Below, one piece after another: positions 1-11,345 of a stretch of DNA of 64,000 bases; positions within the stretch are counted from its first letter, which is position 1, and every line of letters begins with the position of its first letter. The stretch covers positions 19,191,780-19,255,779 of the forward strand of contig NC_067291.1 of assembly GCF_020740795.1 (NCBI RefSeq). The letters are read 5' to 3'. A program made the translations under genes and the position numbers. The notes beneath the pieces were generated by a model. That model ran no database searches. It saw only the letters and a list, made by a program, of their open reading frames with translations, and was not told the origin of the DNA. Origin of the DNA: Apus apus. Taxonomy: Eukaryota; Chordata; Aves; Apodiformes; Apodidae.

Positions 1-3000
1 TCCAGGTAACAAGCCTTATCAAACTTCATACCATCACAATTCTTGGAGTTTACCAACAAATCCTCATTATAGCATGCTAAATAAATTCAGGCTGCTCTCA
101 CTGGTAATCAGGGAAATTGTGTCCTGAGCTGATACTGTACATCAAATTGTCCCACGCTGACCTCAGATTTCCAGCACCAGCCCTTGCTCAAGTGGGAAGA
201 ATGTCAATTTGTGCCTGATGACCACCACCAACCTCATCCACCACTGCAAGAAAGATAATTCTACCCTCCAGCAAAATACAAACCTATAAAATAAGGGCAG
301 GAGTACCTGACTTGACTCACTTCTGAAGTCATGAGGAAATGAGTAGGGCTTTTTATTTTACAGTTATTTACATTATTCAAGAAAATGGCAAGACAAACTC
401 CCCAACTATCCAACCTTTCTTTCTGTACGGCTGATAAGCAATATGGGACTCTTTACAACATGTGATTACTGGGAAACATTCATCAACATACAGCACTGTA
501 ATATTTGTAAACAACTGCTCAGCTTGTCTTCCGAGAGAAGAGAGAATGCAGTTACAAAACTAAGCTTAATTTAACCTGAATTCAGTTATTACAAAAACAT
601 CCGGGAATATGTTATTCAACAACAGTATACGAGTAATAACTACAAACTCAAACTTCTCCTCGTATAATACATCCACAAAAACATATTCAAATGTAACCAC
701 TGCATATGCCACCTATTATTTCACTGTTCCTCTGGCTTCAGTAAATCCAGAACAGAGTAGAAAGAAATGAACCGAGAGATAAAAATGCTGTTTTGTTCCT
801 TTTCTCATTAGCATTATTCCACAAAACTACACTAATTTTATTTTCTTAGTAATCAGAAATTATCCCAAGTATGACCATTAAAATTGCAGGTAAGCCTTGT
901 AACTTCGGTGTATTCACAACTCACAATTCCAACTTCACTAGCAAAGACAGCACTACAAAAAAATAGAAATATATACACATTATACTGAAAAATCATACCT
1001 ATCTCACAATTTAAGACTATTAATTATTTCATATCAAGTTTCTACCAAAAGTCTTAAATTTGAACATTCCTTTATTCCCAAAAGCACTTTCAAGAAAAAC
1101 TGGGACAAGCTCTCCTCATTTAGTCAGTTAAAATTAGAATCCCCTACATACAAACACCTGCTATCACACAAATTTGCTTCCTAAGGTTATAGCAAGTAAT
1201 ATACAAGTCAGCAAGACTTTCATAATTCAATGCAGCTTTTACAGAAGGGAGAAGGAAAAAAAAAAAGCCTAGCTGATGTTGCATCATCTCTTCAGATCTT
1301 TGCCTTCTGATACAAAGGCTTGCAGCTAAAATTGGGATAAAATACAGAAGACATCAAAACAATTCAATGGTATTATATTCAAGCCAACTTAAGACTTTAC
1401 TACAGCTTCTGTGATACACAAAATTTAAACATGTGTTTACTGTGTGAGCAGATTTATGCAAACTTTTTGTTAACAGTCCCCAGAAAGAAGGTATACAACG
1501 TGAGCTAGTTCAGTGACAAGTAATCATTCTGTGAAAAGCAATTCACATGAACTGAGGAATCTGAATAACTTCTGTAGAAACCCTTCCCATGAAGGTATTC
1601 CAAAGTGTGTTGTAACTATCTACACCCCACAGCACTGCAACTCAACCTCCAGGAAATCAAAACACAGCAGAAAAAGTCACACTGCACATGAGTGTTGCTT
1701 AAAGCAGCAGGTCCCATGTGAAATTCAACAACTTTAATGGTGCCACAGTGAGAAGCAGCAACTATTGCTTCTCTGCACTTCAGTCATCTTGGGATGAAAG
1801 GCTGTGCTTTGAACAATGCCCCGGGATCATAAACATAATGTCTAACAAAAGCTCCTGGAAATAAGTGCAATATATGGGCTCTGAGCCATCTCATGTGGGA
1901 GAAAAGAGGGCTCTCTGCCATTTCTAAAAATACAGGAAGAGGGAAAACAATCATAGTCCTGCCACAGATGCACAAATGATTAGCTTGATTATTTTGCTGA
2001 AAGACAATGGGTAAACACAGTTTCATTGCTTATTCTATTTCATTTTCTTTTAACATCAACATATTTCTTCATGAACATTTAGGAAATATTTATTAATAAT
2101 TTTCACTATCACTGCTGCTGTAATTAGTAGAGGCTGGGATTTTAGCAACTCTGCAGAAGAAATTAATCTGAAAATTTAGCTTTGTGGTCTAACAATAGGA
2201 ATCTGTTGATAGTGTTAAAAATAACCAGTCTGCTACAAAGTCCAGAAGTCTGCTGCTACAAGACGAACAAGAGGTTTACAGGAGTTCCATGTAGCTGACC
2301 CTTTTGTGATAAATAAAATACTGATGGGACATCAACCTCACCACTGAATTCACAAAGAGCAGCACATACCCCAACTTATTTTGCTTCCAACAGAGTTCTT
2401 CTATAAGCTATCCACAACTATCCTACAGAAAGCAAAGAAAAATTAAAAGGCCTGATTTTATACCAGCTCACTTATTTTCAGATAAAACAACTAATCATTG
2501 TCCAAACTTTCAGAACATATTTTTCATTTCAATATTATAAGAATCAGCTTTTTCCTAATCACATGACCAGAAATAATGTCACTGTGCCAAATATTCCACC
2601 TGTGCAGCAGTAACAGGTATGATGCTTCATGAAGTGCAGAGTTTACTACAGATGCACGACACCATTTCCAAGGAAAAAAATACTGATATAATTCATACAC
2701 CCTGCTCCTAACCACTGACTTCTGTAAAGGTAACTTGTAAGTGGGCTGTAGACTAGAAGAACTTGCTCTAGCAAGTTGCCAGCTTCTTTCCAGGAGCCAA
2801 AAGGCTTTCCCAGGTAGCAAAAATGATTTATTTGTATGGTTTCTGCATGTGCAAGAGATACATAACCCATGGAGGATGGCAGTGAGGACCACCCAAGTCC
2901 AGTAAAACAGTCTCACCAGTCACCTCTGGCAGACACAAACACAGCCACTGCCTTGTCATCTTTTCATCTTCCTTGTCTTCATTCCCATTCCTTCCTTCAT

Positions 3001-3273
3001 TTTCCTTTGAGAATATTAAGTCATCTATTAATTTGAGTTCCTTATTAGGTGCATTAGCTGTCTACAGCAAGTGACCTTTTCCTATGTCAGCCTGACTCCA
3101 AAGCAGTGTTCTGTTTGTAAACAAGCAACAAATGTCTCCTAGTGTAGGCTGAGAACAAGTGCAGAACTTTATTAAAAATGGTGGTTTTTTATTTTTAAAG
3201 GCTTCATTGGATAATCACATTCCAAGAACTTCCTTCCTTTGAAGGCATATGAAGAACAGATGAAAAGACTTAC
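1..3273. other. AT-rich non-coding DNA, probably intronic
   Basis: No exon with convincing splice sites and protein-like content was found here. The short open frames present are AT-rich, low-complexity and end at random. If the minus-strand promoter near 10.9 kb belongs to DENND4A, this stretch lies inside its large first intron. That is an inference from known gene order, not something the sequence shows. Confidence 0.5.
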
Positions 3274-3479
3274 CAATCAGTGACCAGCTTTTAAAAGTTG
3301 CCAGTAAAGTTCTAACAGCCCCTGGCATTTCAGTCTCCTGTGTGTACTGCTGCACTGCCCCGCTGAGGTAGGCTGCCAGTACACAGGAACGTGGCAGCGA
3401 GTCATGCAAGAGCACAGTCAAGTTAACTGGATCAGTCAGTCCTGCCATGGCTGCTCAGAACCATTTCTCAGCCATGACA
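3274..3479 (-). CDS. Candidate first coding exon of an unidentified minus-strand transcript
   Basis: I do not recognise the product. On the minus strand a pyrimidine-containing acceptor ending TTTGTGCAG precedes the exon, which starts at 3479. An in-frame TGA lies just before an ATG at 3448-3446 with a strong Kozak context (GCAGCCATGG). The frame then runs 58 codons into a perfect donor, ATTG/GTAAGT, with the last exon base at 3274. The peptide begins MAGLTDPVNL and ends KSWSLI; it is leucine- and alanine-rich with a balanced composition. The stretch is more GC-rich than its flanks. It does not match the canonical DENND4A N-terminus as I know it. It could be an alternative first coding exon of the gene transcribed from the 10.9 kb promoter, an exon of a nested gene, or a chance open frame between splice-like sites. 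The next exon would lie at lower coordinates. Confidence 0.4.
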
Positions 3480-6400
3480 CTGCACAAATCACAGGAGAGC
3501 TCAACTGTTTAGAGAGCGTGTGAGTAAGCACAGTTACCCACGGGAAAACCTTCACCTCATTCTAGTATTTCCAAAGATGCCTGGGCAAAGTGACAAAGTC
3601 TTTTTTCCCCAGTATTTTCTCCATAGCAAGCTAACAATCCTGGAAACTAAGCAGGAGCACCTCACATATCACAGGAATTCTCTCAAGTCAGAACACAGGC
3701 CTTCTGATAACTCTGTCAAAGTGTTCCATACCTTTTCATCAGGGCATTGCTTCTACACTTCGCCTCTCTTGCTGTTAGCCAGGCTTTAACACAGACTTCT
3801 TGTTAAAGTTTCATTCCCTACAGAAAAAGTAAAACAAAAAATTAAACTATGTACACAGTTGTTGAAACTTACTTATTGCACTCTTCACTGCACCCGTCAC
3901 ATTAAATGAACATTGTGAATTGTAGGACTTACTTGCTCGAAGTCATAACTGTTAAAAATGTACATGAAACCAGATTTTAAACTTAAAAGTATCAAGTCTT
4001 GTGCTGCACTGATATTTTAAGAATGTAAACAAAATACATTTAATGCTTTAAAGAAACAAAATCAAAGAATGGCTGAGCCAGCCCCTTCAAAGTATTTCAA
4101 CTCTTCCCATTTTCTGATAATAAATACCTTCCATCTCTATTCATAGAAGGTATTAGCCAGCTACAAAAGTGCTCTTGTAGCTTAATAACATTTTAAAGTC
4201 TACTTTAAAACATTATTTTTCTTTGCAGGATTCTGATACTGAAGCAGATACTTCTCACTCCACAATCTGAACACAAACGTACTTTATCTGGCCACTTACT
4301 CCAGTTCCCCATTCTCACAGTTACCGTCTCCTTGCCATTTCCTGTCACAATTCACTGTTTTTCTTCAGTTATGGTACACTTAGCTTGTACATACCAGTAG
4401 GAACACTTTTAAACATTGGCATGGCCATAGATAGCTTGAGCTTGTGTTTTACACTGAGGCATGTGCAAGCCAGGCAGCCTGTGCTACAGTTGAGCATTTT
4501 GAAGCAACAGCTTTTCACTGTGGGACTGAGGAGAATACCTCACTGGAGACAGTCTTAAGACCTCAGTATCCCAGAATGACACATTAGCATCAGCAAGGCT
4601 GTAGTCAAAAACAAACTTTGTCTATATGAGGCTTTGAGTTGCCAAGACTGGGAGAACAGTCTTAGAAGATTAACTGAGAGAAGACTTCAGAAAACAGTGT
4701 AAAATAAGCAAGGCTAGGAAGAAACACATCTCAGGAGTGTTTAAGCAAACCATGGAGGATCTGCTTCCATTCCTGAAGTGGAAAAATTTTGGAAAAAACC
4801 CTACACTATATTATCAGAATTATATTTTTGGGACCAAAAAGTGTCACAGCAAAAGTCCATGATATTCAACTCTGACTACAAAAATTTAAGGAAGCAATGT
4901 TCAAGTATCCCACAAGATTCATAACAGAGATAAATCTCTACAAGGGTAGTTTTAAAATCTCTACTTTTCTTTCTAGATTACAGTATTTATGGCCAAAAAG
5001 CACAACAAAAGAATGGAAACAATTTCTGAAGTGCAACTGTGTTTGTAGGGAAGGATGCAGAACACAATTTTTTAGCAAATAAGGAGGAGGGAAGCCAAGG
5101 TAAGCACTATAAAATGTAAATATTATTTCATTCAAAACACAGTTCAGGAGGGCAGCTAGTCTATGTTTTTTTGCACAACTATTCATTATACAACAACTTT
5201 TCAAAAAGAGAAGCCTCCCAAACATAATGTTCTGTTTTCCTTGGCACAGGAAATAAAGGCAAAGGAAAGCAGCAAATCCTCCAGTACTGAGCTTCAAACC
5301 TCAAATCTGTCACTGAAGATGTCAAAGTGCATCAACCACGAGTGACAGAAGTGGCCTGCTTTCACCCAGCCACATCTGGATACACATGCCAACCTCAGCT
5401 GAGTTTTGAAGTCACTCTCTACCCAAATTAAAATTTTGAATTTGTGTTGCGGCAGAGACAGGTGGGAATTTTTTCTAACATTTTTGCTACATTTAAAACT
5501 ACAATTTAATTATGACTTAGAACATTCGACATTCTTTTTTCTCTGGCTAACAAAAATGTCCTACAAGGTAAGAAAATGACCCAGCCATCCTTCAAATTAT
5601 AGACACTGTGTAGATGGCATGCATAGACTGCAACTGCAGGGCTCTAACTGCCACTTGCAGATGATCTACACCACTCTGGAAAGGTTTAATGGAGAGATAA
5701 CACTGACTAATACCTCCCTCATCTAGTAAATCTCTACATCCAGCTAGCAAAACATTCATCATCCACCCCACAGAAAAATCTTTCTATCCCTTAATACGTA
5801 TTGCTGTGACAGTTTCCTAGCTAGGTTAGCAACATCAGGGTAATGTTCCCCCCAAATAATCACAGTAAATTGGCTCAAGTGCAATGATATGCTAATCTAA
5901 CTACTCCTTCAGGATTACAAAGTCAGCTCAAAATATCTCTTTGTAACACAGAATAGACATTTCTTAAAATCCCTTCCCCACCTTTTGGGCTAAAATTATT
6001 AAATAACCACCCCTTAAAAGAAAGGCAGGAGCATATTGAGTCAGGGAGAGTCACCTTTATGTGCTAAATATCAGGAGAAAAGTCCTCACTGAAGGGTTTG
6101 TCTCTGGTGTCTACATAACAGTCCCACAGTTCTGAACAGGAGTTCAACACACAAGGTAAAGTCAAAAGTTGTACAATTTGTTACAACACTGCTCCTGTCT
6201 GGGGATTTAACTCACAGTTCTGGGCTCAGCCTGACTCCTTTTCCAGTGTTGCCTATTTCTCTCTCATTTCATAGCCAAAATATCATGCAGACAAACTTGC
6301 TGACATACAGAAGCTACCGGAATTGGACCAAATCCTGATCTTGGTTGTACAACTGAGAATAACTCCTTAAGCCCACAAATTTCTTTTGAAGCTCAAGACA

Positions 6401-9400
6401 AAACCAAAACTCAAAGAGTCCAGCCTACAATCCCCTTCTCTTCATTTGCATAATGCTACAAGCAAGAAAAAGTGGGGCTTTCCTCTTGGGACTTTTTCAT
6501 TTGCATATATGTATATACAACTTATACAACGCATTTACTTCTTGTTCACTTTTATTTCAGATAGCTAAATTTGAATAATTTCATTAATTAATAATGATTT
6601 TTTCTGACCCAAATTTAAAAAGTCAAATTTGAAAGTAAAAATCAAAGTGATGATATAATTGGCTACTTACTTCTAGTACTCCTCCTTACTCTTCGCATCC
6701 TATTTTATACCACAGTTCCTTCTTTCACTCCCCACCCCCTTCATTGTTAACTTCCATTTTAGCCTCTAGAGTTAACCCTGTACCTAATACATGAAAATAC
6801 ACCTTGAAAAGGTAAAAAAATGCCACTTAAAATAGTAGGGCAAACATTTTCTGTAGTTTCGCACTTCTCCTCCACAATTTCCTCCTGGTACTACTTTCTG
6901 AGCCCTTTGGGGAACTACAAATGACTCCTTCTGCATCACAGACTGCTACTAAAATGACTGCTATAGATGAAACCTCTCAGCATCACAGCCTTCAGTGTAT
7001 GTTTTAATTCTGACTTTGTAGTCTGTGGGGGCAGTTTATAAGCATACATACACAAGCAGAGTACTTCCACATCAGTCACAGACCAAGCTCGCAGTCCAAG
7101 CACAGACTAAGCCTGAACTGAAAGGACAACAGAAAATACCCACTGCTTATTATGCAATATAGCAAAGAACCTTGTCTACTCTAAGTAATTACTTGGTTGG
7201 TTCAACATTTAGAAATAGCTGATTTTAATTAGCTGAACAGTGGTGATGCATTCACTGTTTATACATATTCTTCTCCTACCTGTTAGCTATCTACAATTAA
7301 AGCCAGCCATAACTGGCTTTAGCTTGCAGAGGACTTGCTGCTTTTAGCATAGCATAAAATTTGCCCTGATCTGTGCTTGCAGTAGCAAATATTATATATA
7401 TACAGAATTGATACATAAGGGAGTAGATGCAGGGCCTTTTCTGTGCTCTTGCCTAAGGCCAACCAGCAGAGGCTACAGCAGAAGGATGAGGGACAAATAC
7501 TAACCATACCTCCACCTTTACATTTTGTGCAAGCTCAAACTAAACTTTCTTCAAAGCTGCTCTATATCTTTACAGGGTTTGGTTTGGGGGGAGGGAAGGT
7601 GATTGGGAAGGGGAAGCTGGATTTGTATTGTTTGGCATTTTTTTGGAGGTTTTGTCATTTTCAGAGTCAGCATAAATACAAAATTTAGAAATGTCAATAC
7701 ATCACAGAGAAGGCTGATTTAAATACTTAAACAAACTAGATAATTACATTGGAAATCCACCAATCCAAAGAAATTGCATCATGCTTTGTTAAGGCACTTG
7801 AACAGTAATGATTTTGGTGTCTTTTTTTGGTCCTTTCCCCTTCCTTTTAAGAAGTATTACAGTTATTCCAAGAAATTTTAGAACAAATAACTTTAATCCA
7901 CAGCTTTATATGTATCAAAACCTCAGCTACCCTCTGTCAGACAGCAAGATACTTGGAATTCACCAAAAACTCAAACATTATGTTTGACCAAGGTTACAAG
8001 GTTACACAGACTTCTTTTTCATCTCATATAAATTGAGCAATATTTTAGCCTCCAACTTTTTGGTCAGGCTGACACCATTTTTAAAAACTAAGGTCAAAGT
8101 TGAGTAAAGGACAATTAATAGAAAAACAACTTCCTGCAAGTCTTCATTTCAGGAGATATTTAAGATTGATGAAGGTTTTGACTAAGTAGCTATTGTACTA
8201 TTCCCTTTCCTCAACCTGCTGGTGTTTCTACAGCCAGTGTTCCAAAAAGCATTTCAACCTACTGACTTGAAAACTAACTCCCAATTGCTATGAAGTACAA
8301 TGGAAATAAAAAAGGAATGTTGAATATTTAAGTGTCGCTCCAGATTTTTTTTTCCAGTTTTAAGACCTCAAGATTAACAACTGCCATTATTATTATTTAG
8401 CTTGATTTTCCAGATACTGTCTTCCTCTGCTGTAGAGTCACAAGGCAGTTTTCTGCAGCTAACATACACTAGAGCCAGAACTCATCTAGAAAATAATAAA
8501 CCCTTCAATGCAAAATCCTGTAGATTAAAAATTGCCAGACTGGCTTCTGAACAGTGGTGCCCACAACTCCTTTATAGGAGTGACATAAAACAGTAGTATC
8601 AGTTAGACACCTTCCTCAGACAACCCCATTCTCCCTAGAGCACCAGCTGGGCTCTAATCTCTACCGTGCTACTTTCCCTGTCAAGCACGTATCTTAAATA
8701 GGACCAGGTTATTTACATTGTTCCTAATGCTTGACCCGAATCAGCTATGCTCACCTGAGCCCTATACTATGTTCCAGGCTATCTCAATATTTATGCTTTT
8801 ACTAAGTAATAATTAACTCTGACTATGTAACCACAAAATTACTAATATTGCCATTAATGCATACAAGAAATTCCATTAAGCTCCATACTGGTATTATGCC
8901 CAAGTGAACAAGCCATTCACCAGAAGTGTGGACCTGCAGCCACACCGCTACAAGAAATATGAAAATGCAAACATATGAACATCCTTAGTACTGTGATAAC
9001 ATTTCTAAGTGAGCCTGCATTTTAAAAAATGGCCCTAGTGCCTTTTGTCTTACTGCTAGCAGAACCAGGTCTTACCTTAAGTGCTAGTTTCAAGTTAATT
9101 CACTCTTTAGAAGAAGCCATTGGGTAAAGCCTGTTCTGTTTCAAAGGAGCAGAAGCTGCTCATAAACAGTAAAGTTCCTTAACCAGCTGGACCCTAATGT
9201 TTCTAGATTAAGGAAACCATGTACATCATACAAGTTCTTAAGGCTGTAGAAAAGCTTCATTTCTTCTTGTTCTGCCTTACAGGCTCCATGCCATTTTCCC
9301 CTTCCCCGAAAGCCAACCACAAAAACTCTAATGCTCTATTTTTTTTTTATAATTAAACTATTTCAATGCCAAGTCACAATTACTTCTAGAAAACTTAGCT

Positions 9401-10180
9401 TCATTTACAAGAGATGCAGTTCCGCTTTAATGTTCACTTGAAATGAGCTTACAGACTCCTCAATACTCTAAAAGCAAGATCAAGTTTCACTAATACTCTA
9501 AGCACATGATTTTTTTAAAAAGAAAAGAGAAATGGAAGACTCTTACAAAGTAAGACTCGTATGCTAGACACACAAACTAGAAATAATCCATTCACTCCTC
9601 CTCGACCTTCCTTGGCTAGACTATCTCAATTAGTTTTCCTAAACCCACACAGACACATGCCAAGACTAAATATTTGTGTTTAATCATTCAGAAAGCGAAA
9701 GATTACTGCAATGTAACACTCTTTACGGAAACCTCTCGTTGAGCAACAGCTCCAGAAAAAATTGTGAAATGAAAAAAAAAAAAAAGGAAAAACAAAAGCC
9801 ACCCAGAACATCACACTTCTACTCAGTTAATTCAAAAAAATTAAGCCTCAGAACTAAGCGCCAAGTCAAGGGATCATTTTTTAGCAAATCAACATTCTTA
9901 GAGGTAGCACATTTTCAAATACAGCCCACTCGACATGACTCCAGAACAACCACCATTACTAGGAAGTTACTGAGTATTATCATCCCCGGGCCGGCAACTT
10001 ATGCCACACGCAGGCATCACGACGGAACAAAGATAAAAATGCCAGGGCTAATTTCTACCATCGTACCCGGCGTGTCGCACGAATCCAGGTACACGGCAAG
10101 CCCGGCTGTGCGAGCCCAAGGGAAAGGCGCAACGAAAACACGCACGCACCAGGCTGAGCGCTACCTGTGCCACCCCAGCT
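3480..10180. other. AT-rich non-coding DNA, probably intron 1 of the minus-strand gene
   Basis: About 6.7 kb with no supported exon, RNA gene or recognisable interspersed repeat. It contains short A/T homopolymers, for example near 1257, 8346 and 9768. A 168-codon plus-strand frame at 9676-10182 runs into the CpG island with lysine-rich low-complexity sequence. I do not regard it as a gene. Confidence 0.45.
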
Positions 10181-10455
10181 GACGCAGCTCCCGCCGCGTG
10201 GAAAAAACGCACATTTATTTGGGGAACACACACACGTTTCGGCCGGTTTCTCCCCGGACGGGTCCCCAGGCCCGCCAGCACGCTCCCACCCTGCCTTTGT
10301 AACATGGCAGGTCAGCAGGCAGGGCTGCAGCCAGGCTCTCTGCCCTCAGGAGATCCTGCCTCGGCGGCCCCGCGGGCCGGGCCCGCGGGTGGGCTTCTCC
10401 GGCAGGCCACGGCCGCGGCAGGGGGCTGGCGGGAAGCGCCGAAGGAGAAAGTTTC

Positions 10456-10474
10456 CCCCCCCCCCCCCCCCGCC
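10456..10474. repeat. Poly-C tract in CpG island
   Basis: An almost uninterrupted C homopolymer within the CpG island. It could form an i-motif or, on the other strand, a G-quadruplex. Its length is prone to sequencing and assembly error. Confidence 0.8.
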
Positions 10475-10732
10475 CCCTCTCTCAGCGCGGCCCAGCAGAA
10501 AGTTCCCGCCGCCCCCGCGCTCCCCCCAGCCCCTCGCCCGGCCCCCGCCCCGCCGCTGACAGCCCCGCCAGCCCCGCCGCGGGCAGACGGACGCCCCGGG
10601 CCGCGCCATCTCCTCAGAGAAGCCCCTGCCCGCGGTGACAGCCCGCGCGCTGCCCCGCAGCCCTCACCTCAGGCGGGGGCCGCGCTCCCCGGGGCAGGGG
10701 GAACGGAACGGCCGCCGAGGAGCAGGAGGGTG

Positions 10733-10778
10733 AAGGGGGGGGGGGGAGGGGAAAGGGCAGATGGGGAGGGGGGGGGAA
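10733..10778 (+). repeat. G-run cluster with quadruplex potential
   Basis: Several runs of four to twelve G separated by short A-containing spacers lie on the plus strand, the template strand for the inferred minus-strand first exon. This satisfies the simple pattern for intramolecular G-quadruplex formation. Confidence 0.7.
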
Positions 10779-10898
10779 AGCGCGCTCGGTCCCCGCGCCC
10801 TTATCTCATCCTAGCGGAGCCCGACTCGCCTTCGCCGCCTCCCGCCGTGTGGGCGTCTCAGGCGGGATCCCCCCTCCTCTCCGCGCCGCCTCCTCCGA

Positions 10899-10912
10899 CC
10901 GCCATCTTGGCT
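10899..10912 (-). promoter_or_regulatory. YY1-type initiator-proximal motif
   Basis: The plus strand reads CCGCCATCTTGGCT. Its reverse complement contains AAGATGGCGG, the extended YY1 consensus often found within the first tens of bases of TATA-less transcripts. The orientation supports minus-strand transcription. Confidence 0.6.
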
Positions 10913-10918
10913 GTCACG

Positions 10919-10953
10919 GGGGTGGGAGGGAGGGAGGGAGGGAGGGAGGGAGG
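10919..10953 (+). repeat. (GGGA)n microsatellite at the promoter
   Basis: Tandem GGGA units repeat about eight times immediately upstream (for minus-strand transcription) of the YY1 motif. This is a polymorphism-prone, quadruplex-capable tract placed where a core promoter would be. Confidence 0.85.
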
Positions 10954-11297
10954 CGGGCGCCGGCTCGTGACCGCGGCGGGGAAGGCGCGGGCGGGCGCCT
11001 CAGGCGGGTCCCGCAGCCCCGGTGCCCGCCGCCCCGGTGCCCCTCTGACAGGGCGGGCCTGTGGGCCGGGGCCTCGCTCCCCGCCTCCCTCCCCCCTCAG
11101 GGAGCGATGAGGCGGCGGCGGCGCGAACTCTGAGGGGGGAGCGGGGCGGCCTCAGCCAAACCCCCCCCGCACCGCCGCCACGGGCCGCGCTCGGCTCCGC
11201 TTTCCCCCGCACCCCGCCCCGCAGCGTTTCCCGCCCGCCGGCAGCACCTTGAATTTAAGCAGGAATTAATCTCCGGCCCAAATCTGCCGGTTTTTGG

Positions 11298-11345
11298 CTC
11301 ACCTGCGGCGCCCGGCACGGGACCCGGAGGAGGTGTCTGGAAAAC
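11298..11345 (-). other. Possible alternative first-exon donor on the minus strand
   Basis: The minus strand reads GCCGCAG/GTGAGCC, with the last exon base at 11303, a second good donor in the same CpG island. An alternative 5' exon could start further right, at about 11.35-11.5 kb. Only the donor is visible; the exon start cannot be placed. Confidence 0.3.

Larger units (their letters stand above)
10668..10912 (-). other. Probable 5' non-coding exon of the minus-strand gene (DENND4A by synteny)
   Basis: On the minus strand the YY1-type start motif (CCAAGATGGCGG) is at about 10910-10899. Reading onward, a near-perfect donor, CCTGAG/GTGAGG, places the exon end at 10668. YY1 sites of this form commonly sit just downstream of transcription starts in the sense direction, which would put the start at roughly 10910-10930. 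No convincing coding start is needed in this exon, because human DENND4A begins with a non-coding exon. The transcription start is inferred and the donor is seen directly. Confidence 0.5.
10180..11340. promoter_or_regulatory. CpG-island promoter, probably of DENND4A
   Basis: Base composition rises abruptly to very GC-rich with dense CpG across about 1.1 kb, against AT-rich flanks. There are no TATA-like elements. A YY1 motif lies at 10901-10910, an E2F-like TTTCCCGCC at 11227-11235, and long G- and C-runs throughout. The YY1 site reads in sense orientation on the minus strand, followed by consensus donors on that strand, so the main transcript probably runs leftward. By vertebrate synteny the neighbour of RAB11A on this side is DENND4A, a DENN-domain Rab exchange factor. 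The gene name rests on synteny only. The long proline/arginine-rich open frames here on both strands are composition artefacts. Confidence 0.7.

Noticed and set aside
9676-10182. A 168-codon plus-strand open frame
   Set aside because: It starts in A-rich low-complexity DNA (lysine run) and runs into the CpG island. It has no recognisable domain or splice context.
10167-11318. Several long proline/arginine/glycine-rich open frames on both strands in the first CpG island (up to 268 codons)
   Set aside because: Overlapping frames on both strands with extreme composition are expected where stop codons are rare. None has a conserved-looking domain or a splice pattern that needs it.
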